A stretch of 64,000 nt of DNA from Eumeta japonica (lineage: Eukaryota > Arthropoda > Insecta > Lepidoptera > Psychidae), in the NCBI GenBank assembly GCA_005406025.1, contig BGZK01001236.1, positions 1 through 64,000 on the forward strand, given 5' to 3'. The notes below the pieces were generated by a model. The model saw nothing but the letters and a program-made list of their open reading frames with translations. It did no database searches and was not told the DNA's origin. Shown here in pieces: positions 57,910 to 64,000 of the stretch. The stretch's first letter is position 1; the number at the start of each line of letters is the position of its first letter. The position numbers and the translations under genes are program-made.

Positions 57910-59215
57910 TTCAATTTTAATGATTTTTTAATACCGTTAATCGACCTGTCTTTCCATTTTTTACTTTAGTATTACACTATTTTATTTTTAAATATATAAA
58001 TATAATACACTTACATCTAGTATTTTTGTAAATGTAGTATACATTCTAATAAAAATATCCGTCAATTTTACTGTGATTCATGCATGGATTAGAGACGATT
58101 GGTATATTTAGTGACATTTTATTTTTCTATTGTACAAAAAAATATAAATCCTATTTACGATTTTCGTAAATAAGTTTCAATTTATATATCTCGTTGAACA
58201 CTATACATAGAATAATAATGACGAAAGCATTCCGATATTGGGTTTCGTTCCGGCTCTTCTGATAATTTAATGTAAACGTTGTAAACATTAACAACGCATC
58301 CTGAAATTGGTACGAAATGTACTCTTGCGCAAATCTACTAAACTATCACATTATTTACATAAGGGTTACTAATAAAAAAACCAAAAACGAGAAAGATACA
58401 CAACACAAAGCGCATAGACACGAGTAAAAGCTTTCAGTTATATTGGAAAATACCAACGTCGGAGCCATTAGAGCGAGTGGGCACACACAATAAATACTTG
58501 TTATCACCGAAACATCTGGCATGACTTATGAATTTATCGTGGGCGAGCCAAAGGGTTGACTCTCGCGTTCGCTCTTGTAAATGGATAGCGGGCGGCGACT
58601 TCTTTGAACTGTTTTTCGTCGGTTGTTTTTTTCGTATATTTATATATATGCATATACTTCTTTTGCATGTCAATATTTGACTGACATAAGTTGTAGGGAG
58701 GCAAATTATTTCTTGTGCTAAAGTGTCACGGAAATGTTTCAATTCGTACGTGTATACTCATTCATTGCTATTATATAGTAGCCAGTGGCAAATACACTGA
58801 AGCGAATATGAAACGATACCAAATGAAGCTAAAAAAGGGGCCGGCTGGTAGGTACTACACGGCCTAGAGCGGCCAAAATTGCTATTTATAACTACTATTG
58901 GCGTCATATGAAAATGACAGCTTACAAAATAAAAACAATTTGCTCTCTGGCAGTCTAACTCTAAACGTTAAGGGTTTGCTTGACTCAAATTGAGTGATTT
59001 GACAGTGCGTCTATATGACTTACAGAATTCTATAAATCAGGACGTATCTAAGAACTTTTCATTTATTAAAATCGGTTAAGTAGCTGTCAAAGGTATCAAA
59101 CTATCTAACATAACCATGTCCTTACATGGCTATTCCTATTGCAGTTGGGTGAAAAGTTCTCCACACCACGAGTCTATTTATCGAACTAAGTTGCGATAGG
59201 ATAAAAAACAGTTGC
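57910..59215. other. AT-rich intergenic sequence
   Basis: No supported gene. A 102-codon minus frame at 58434-58742 shows no domain. A GGGGCCGGCTGGTAGG-containing patch lies near 58838. Confidence 0.4.
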
Positions 59216-59225
59216 ACAAATACAC

Positions 59226-59411
59226 ATGGAAAATTTTCAATTTAAGCGATTACTTTGTGCGGATTTCGACACAATGAAATTTAAATCATCATTTAAAAAT
59301 CATTTAGCTAAATACGTCGAGGAAAACAAATATAATTGGAAAAGTCGTTACGAACGGGAAAATAATATACGAGAAATTGAATTGAAAATTACTCAAAATA
59401 TGAAAGTTTGA
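59226..59411 (+). pseudogene. 61-codon frame, unrecognised
   Basis: Contains FKSSFKNHLAKYVEENKYNW and KSRYERENNIREIELKI, hydrophilic and protein-like. It is followed 20 bp later by another open frame (59431-59688). The two are in different frames, so if they belong together a frameshift or intron separates them. Function unknown. Confidence 0.2.
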
Positions 59412-59430
59412 AAAATAGTTCAAGTTTTTC

Positions 59431-59688
59431 ATGTGTTGGGTAAATGATGGTGCAACTTACTGCCATGGACATTTAATACATAAACAGCAAAGAAACTGCA
59501 TATTACATGCGGTACTGCACTTATCTTCTTTAGGTGGAACGCATAGGATCTTTAAACATCGTTATACAAAACTGGTTCAGGCTAGCAGAAGACGGAAGAA
59601 AAATGAAGTAGGCGGCATCGAAATATTTGAAGTTCAAGAGAGTGAAACGCTCCCACCAGACGATGAGTTTCAAGGTAACGCAGCTTAA
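59431..59688 (+). pseudogene. 85-codon frame, unrecognised
   Basis: Contains CHGHLIHKQQRNCILHAVLH, RIFKHRYTKLVQASRRRKK and a C-terminal acidic ESETLPPDDEFQGNAA before a natural stop. Composition is unlike chance frames here (Cys, His, Arg, acidic tail). No family recognised; it could be the last exon of an unknown gene or a transposon relic. Confidence 0.25.
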
Positions 59689-59689
59689 T

Positions 59690-60480
59690 TCCCTCATGGT
59701 ATATATTTATAGTATACATCATCTACTTACCTTTCCTGCTCTCGTATCTGGCTATAGATTGCAAGTAAGCCTACTGGTGATATAATTATCATTGCTCCTA
59801 CGAGTTGGATAGAACCTACATTTCTTCCCGGCACTATCTCCCCTTCGGTGCATCAGGGTTGCATCCCCTCCAGTCACACGAATGTTTGGAAGCGAGGCAC
59901 TGGAGATGATGATGTTATGAATCTTTAGTGGCAACGGATAAATTTTGGATATGGCTCAGTATCTACGCGGACGAAGCCACTGCGGATTGTCCTTTTATAT
60001 AAACATGTAACTGATTTTTCACAATTAAACAAAAATTAACATTAATTGGGTTAAATTTTGATTCTTTTTTAATAGAATGTTTATGCAACAGAAATAAAAA
60101 AAAATACGTTACGAAGAAATTAAATTTTCAGCGGAACAAATTTACGTTACATTAGTATTGGCAACAATTTAATGCAGACCAAGTTAATGAAACTGGCATG
60201 GGAACTGCTACAGGGCTACAGTATTTGGTCAATAGCAATGTAGTAAAGAAAATTTAGTTCAGCTGTCTAATAAATAAGGATACTCCATTATCGATGGGTT
60301 GGTCCCTAGAGACCGTGGTGAGTGACTGAAAACGTAAGCCGAAAAGAAATCGGAATCGAGATTTATATTAGACCGTGAGAAGTGGCGGTACACAAACAAT
60401 ACCCTAAGCATTACACCTAAAAGAATGAACGGGACAATAAAAAATATTTGTATTACGCACGGGTGCAAACGGGCGAACAT
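59690..60480. other. intergenic sequence
   Basis: No supported gene. 59760-59935 has mixed composition and an open minus frame of 60 codons without motif. Confidence 0.4.
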
Positions 60481-60487
60481 TCAGTAT

Positions 60488-60873
60488 TGTAGGGCGTAGT
60501 TCGGGGCGGAGTACCTTTAGGGCCTTTGATGAAGTCCAGAAATTCGAATTTTAAATAAAGAGCTTTCGGGCTCTGAACCGTTTATTGTTCAGTTCTTCAA
60601 TATTTCTCCTTATGAAATTCGGTACGATCTATTATTAAATTACTCATAACAATCCACTTTTCTCTCACTAGCGAAGCTTGTGCACTGGGCATCAGCCCTC
60701 GTCCCCTTTCTCTCGTTTCTCTCCAGCTCGCCCTACTCATTTGTTATCCGCGAGCTCGGATTCGAATATTCTACTGTACTCTAGTTTTAAATCGAACGCG
60801 AACCCTCATTTGCGAAACTAAGCACGAAGGCCGGATGCCTCACGGGCCACCTACTCCTGGATCCGCTACTGCA
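60488..60873 (+). mobile_element. probable solo LTR, 386 bp
   Basis: The segment begins TGTAGGGCGTAG and ends CGCTACTGCA, so it has TG...CA ends. It is flanked by the 4-bp direct repeat GTAT (60484-60487 and 60874-60877). AATAAA lies at 60554-60559, just before a small hairpin GAGCTTTCGGGCTC, as expected near the R region if the plus strand is sense. No internal retrotransposon sequence follows. No second LTR was found, so the family is unknown. Confidence 0.45.
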
Positions 60874-60879
60874 GTATAA

Positions 60880-61076
60880 TGATTAATTGAGATAGATGGT
60901 GCGATCATGACGGTAATCGCGAACCATATCAAAATTGGATTCGAGAATGGGATCAACCAAGTAATCTAGCGGGAATATGATTATGATTAATTAAAACATG
61001 GTTTGATATATAAGATAAAGAAATTCATTGAGTCTACGTAGGAAGATCCGCGGGAGAAAGCTAGTATCTAGTTATC
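60880..61076 (+). mobile_element. Helitron-like non-autonomous element, 3' end
   Basis: Degenerate GGATTCGAGAATGGGATC-type short repeats precede ATAAGATAAAGAAATTCATT and CCGCGGGAGAAAGCTAGTATC, matching the ends at 57.05 and 14.4 kb. Confidence 0.55.
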
Positions 61077-61277
61077 TAGTAACTTGAAGGTCACTTTTGC
61101 TCCTGTACATTCGAGCAGTCGTCATAAATGCTGGAGAATAGTATGTCTATTAAAATTCCTTTTTTAATAGGACCAATCTAAAGGATCGAATTCCACAAAA
61201 ACTTCTAAGAAATAAGTTTTTCTAGATTTAGGTTAAAGAATTTCTTTAACGTCTAGGTCTACCCGCCGGCCTTTGAG

Positions 61278-61350
61278 GATTGCTGAACGAGATGAAACCT
61301 CGTGAGTGCAACATTTGTCGGTGGCATTTCAAGTCACGAGGCAACGGATA
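61278..61350 (+). repeat. direct repeat, left copy
   Basis: ACGAGATGAAACCTCGTGAG, then TGCAACAT, TTGTCGGTGGCATTTCAA corresponds to 63368-63430 with about ten differences. Confidence 0.8.
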
Positions 61351-61499
61351 CCAAAATTTAAAAGTGTAAAAGAAAAAGTTAATATTAAAGTATAGTTCTA
61401 AGATTCTAGTAAAACTAATGTTCTGAGATTCTAGGAATCTATTTCGACATTAGAAAGGAGTCAATTCAATTTAGACTCCCTGAAACTTCGAACTAGTTG

Positions 61500-62000
61500 C
61501 TCCTGGTGCATTTTGGGGAACCTCGAAAAAAATCTTTTAGAAAAATATTTTTTTGAAATAACTTTTAGACTATGTTACCATTGTTATTAAAATGTAATGA
61601 GCTTTTTTCTCAAACCAGGTGCATCTACTGTGGCAATCTGCATAAAAGTCGTCGATTTCTTCAAGATAATTCGAGAAAATTTTTTTAGAGAGTGTTTGTT
61701 TACTATATTTTATAAATTGATCTACCTGTGTATTTCGAAATCTATCCAGTTCTCCTCTTTAAACAACAACATCGATCGTCGCTAAATGTATCAAAATTTG
61801 AAGTTCAAGAAATATTGATGGAGAAAAATTTTTGAAAAAGTGTTTTTTTAGAATAATTTTTAAAGTGCTCTACCGATAAATTATTAAATCTAACAAGTTG
61901 TTCTATTTAAAAAAAAAACAGTGTCATTCGTCGTAAATTGCATCAAATCGGATCATTCGTTCGACAAAATTGGTCAAATAAGTATTGGAATAAAAAAGTC
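61500..62000. repeat. diverged tandem repeat, about 140-190 bp unit
   Basis: Three or so units carry TTTTTGAAAAAG/ATTTTTTTGAAATAA-like strings, AATAATTTTTAAAG or AATAACTTTTAGAC, TCTACCGATAAATTATTAAA-like text, and a (T)CGTCGTAAAT or TCGTCGCTAAAT plus ATCAAAAT close. Too diverged for exact boundaries. Confidence 0.55.
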
Positions 62001-62294
62001 TTTTCAAAATATAAGAGAAATACTTGATCGATTGGTTTTGGTACTTAGTCGTCCTTTTTCTCCTTAGAAAACTACGGCGGATTTCATAAAACAGACCAAA
62101 AACGAATGATGTGTGCTTGAAACATTTTAAAAATAGTCTTTCTTTATTTCCCGCTATAAAAACTGATTTTTTTTAAATTAGGAAGGTATTGTTTTCTGTC
62201 CGATCCGATCTTGATATTTTAGGGTTTTAGGAGTCTATTTTCCGTATGATGATTTAGGAGTCTATTTTCCGTATCATTTTCCGAGTGATGCCTG

Positions 62295-62405
62295 AATGTG
62301 CATGCGTGCGTGCGTCTGTGCGTGCGTGCGTGCGTCTACATTCACACACGCACACACACACACACACACGACAAACATCGTGTGTGCGTGTGTGTGTGTG
62401 TGGAT
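62295..62405. repeat. TGCG tract plus CA/TG palindromic microsatellite
   Basis: A (TGCG)n-like tract (62300-62335) is followed by a CA-rich run (62343-62369), a short centre ACAAACAT, and a TG-rich run (62378-62402) complementary to the CA run, including the matching CACACACG / CGTGTGTG interruptions. Confidence 0.9.
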
Positions 62406-62409
62406 GTAG

Positions 62410-63365
62410 ATCACTGTAAGCTACGTCAAACTCGATTGATGTGTTCGAGAGATATCGTTAAAGAAAAATTTGCAAAGAAAAAAATTCACAACAACTTTTA
62501 AAGTTCTGCATGAATTCTTGATGATGAAAGCAAATCAAAATCGAACAAAGCATTCGATAGATATCTGATTTTAAAAATTAAAAAACGGCGTTTTATTTTA
62601 ATGAATGTAGAAGTTTGAACTCCTAGAGCTAACAATTTATTAAAATTATATTTTTGAGTTCCAAGAGCTTGATCTTGAGAGACGCGCTCTCTTAGAGAAA
62701 CTTTTAAACCGAATCCAATTATTTGCTGCTAGATGTATTTTTGAAGACTTTGCGCTTGAAAATAGTAAAAAGTTCAACTGTTTTGTCGAACTTTTGAGCT
62801 TAAAAAGCTTAAAAATATGTTTTTGATCTTAAAGATAACTATATTTTTGAACTCGAGGAGCTCAAATAGAAATCGATAAATATTATAGCATAAAGATTTA
62901 GGGATGGTATCCAGGGTCAACCGTTTCATAGATTTTTTTGCATATTTATTCTTAAACTATACATAATTTTGTTAAATTCAGTAGCACGAAGGAATAAGTA
63001 ACATTGCGTTAAAGATGAATAAATAAATAACTATGGACGTGTATTAACCTACGTACTTGTTAGTGTATTAAAGGTTAGCGATACTTCCGCAACGGAGAAA
63101 GGAAAAATCTTGTGTTCAGAATATTTCCATCGGTCAATCAGTCAGACCGATTACACGCTCAGTTTCTCGTCAATCATAGCTATTGACCGTGGTCAAACTA
63201 ACTCCAAGTCGAACGTGTAACCCCCGTCGACGGACGTTACGAAGTCTCGATATACGTCCAATATGAAGGATTGGAGGTTACAAAAATTCAAAAGATACGT
63301 TTAACTTACAAGTTTCTAACGTGAATCATGTCCGCTTACCGGTCTGACGGGACCGCCGCTGAAAC
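62410..63365. other. AT-rich sequence between direct repeats
   Basis: No gene seen; repeated GAACTC(C/G)(T/A)(A/G)GAGCT-like strings at 62618-62870 hint at another decayed repeat. Confidence 0.35.
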
Positions 63366-63367
63366 TG

Positions 63368-63432
63368 CGACGAGATGAAACCTGGTAAGTGCGACATCTG
63401 TTGGCGGTATTTCAAACCACTGATAGAAATAC
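63368..63432 (+). repeat. direct repeat, right copy
   Basis: GACGAGATGAAACCTGGTAA, then GTGCGACATCTGTTGGCGG and TATTTCAAACCAC corresponds to 61278-61350. Confidence 0.8.
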
Positions 63433-63434
63433 TA

Positions 63435-64000
63435 AAGATGTGAAGAAGTTAATAAAATCATCTCTAAACGAAATATGTTAAAATGTGGCATCGAGTTGTG
63501 TTATATAGTATGTAATAATATTTTTATTAAATCAAAGAAAAAATCAAAAGTGACCGGAAGCCATCGTATTTTCATAAATTTTGCACGTATATCCAAACAG
63601 ATCGACTTATTTGCAATTTTTCTTTTATTCAATAAAAATATTACTATATACTACATAACACAAACTTATTAAGAGCCATGTTTTACAATATTTTTAAAAA
63701 GAAATATTTATATTTTCGCAAACATACATCTACCTCTGTGTATTAGATTTATTTACTTGCTTTTTGCTTTTCAGTTTATAAATTAACATTATTTTTTTAT
63801 GTAGCGCAGTTAATTACTGTTTTTTATTATTATTATCATTTATTAATTTTTAGTTCACTATTGCGATGAATTAGCTTGTGCAGGATTCCGCAAACTATTT
63901 AATTCTTAGAAAGAAACGTATGCTTGGCTTTTGATGAATAAATGAGTGCTTAAATATGTTACAGTTCTGCGTGGCATAAGTTCAATGACATTTATGGTTT
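63435..64000. other. AT-rich intergenic sequence at the window edge
   Basis: No gene or defined repeat seen; a 65-codon plus frame at 63475-63672 has no features. Confidence 0.4.

Larger units (their letters stand above)
57100..57910 (+). mobile_element. LINE copy C, 3' end only
   Basis: The C-terminal and 3' untranslated part of the family of copies A and B: ATTAGGGGGTCGTGTGGTCG, TCTCTCAGAGAAATATTAAA, ACGTTTCGTTAAAAGAATGT, TATTATACCGTATCTG, GAACTGCTCAGC, and TTCTTGGCCATTCTTG, ending TTTGATTTGATC. It is 5'-truncated and carries two internal inverted duplications. Confidence 0.85.

Noticed and set aside
62298..62501. 67-codon plus-strand frame with His/Thr and Cys/Val runs
   Set aside because: It translates the TGCG, CA and TG microsatellites.

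Overview
The window looks like eukaryotic, most likely insect and probably lepidopteran, nuclear DNA. It is strongly AT-rich with a few sharp GC-rich patches. It carries mariner, Helitron-like, BEL/Pao, Ty3/gypsy, RTE-like and Jockey/CR1-group relics, and short repeats of the kind seen throughout moth and butterfly genomes. I could not identify any intact host protein-coding gene, rRNA or tRNA gene. Nearly everything recognisable is a broken transposable element, a tandem array or a foldback. The assignment to Lepidoptera is inference from repeat content, not from a host gene.

Layout. 1-1.8 kb holds the 3' part of a LINE (copy A, minus strand). 1.8-7.8 kb is a roughly 6 kb EnSpm/CACTA-like DNA transposon (minus) with CACTGA termini, subterminal repeats and a decayed transposase. 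8.1-10.1 kb is a decayed BEL/Pao pol (plus). A common short repeat and a 274-bp Harbinger-like MITE follow at 10.1-11.0 kb. 11.4-13.4 kb is the 3' half of a Ty3/gypsy pol (minus), ending in an AT microsatellite. 13.6-14.4 kb has a short repeat block and a Helitron-like 3' end. 15.7-16.8 kb is an RTE-like LINE interrupted by a terminal-inverted-repeat (TIR) element. 17.3-20.9 kb is the longest LINE copy (B, plus), with endonuclease and reverse transcriptase (RT) remnants. 22.1-24.0 kb is a degenerate array of about 85 bp units, split by a full 1-kb copy of the same TIR element. 27.9-28.4 kb is the protease/RT start of a Ty3/gypsy element (minus).

Further right, two mariner copies with TA target duplications lie at 31.0-32.3 kb (plus) and 49.8-51.0 kb (minus). 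A TIR element with an internal duplication lies at 39.3-40.0 kb. GC-rich unexplained islands lie near 26.3, 41.8, 45.5 and 47.1 kb. tRNA-like SINE candidates lie near 36.1, 48.5 and 56.5 kb. A homogeneous satellite array of about 37 units of about 117 bp fills 51.3-55.7 kb. A third LINE copy (C) with two perfect foldbacks lies at 57.1-57.9 kb, a probable solo LTR at 60.5-60.9 kb, and CA/TG-rich and diverged tandem repeats fill 61-63.5 kb.

There is no operon or pathway to describe. The genes are parts of independent selfish elements, all apparently inactivated. The most informative features are the nested insertions, the satellite array with its two linked unit types, the EnSpm-like element, and the GC-rich island at 45.3-45.6 kb with clustered AP-1-like and kappaB-like motifs. 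Many boundaries are approximate because they were read by eye.
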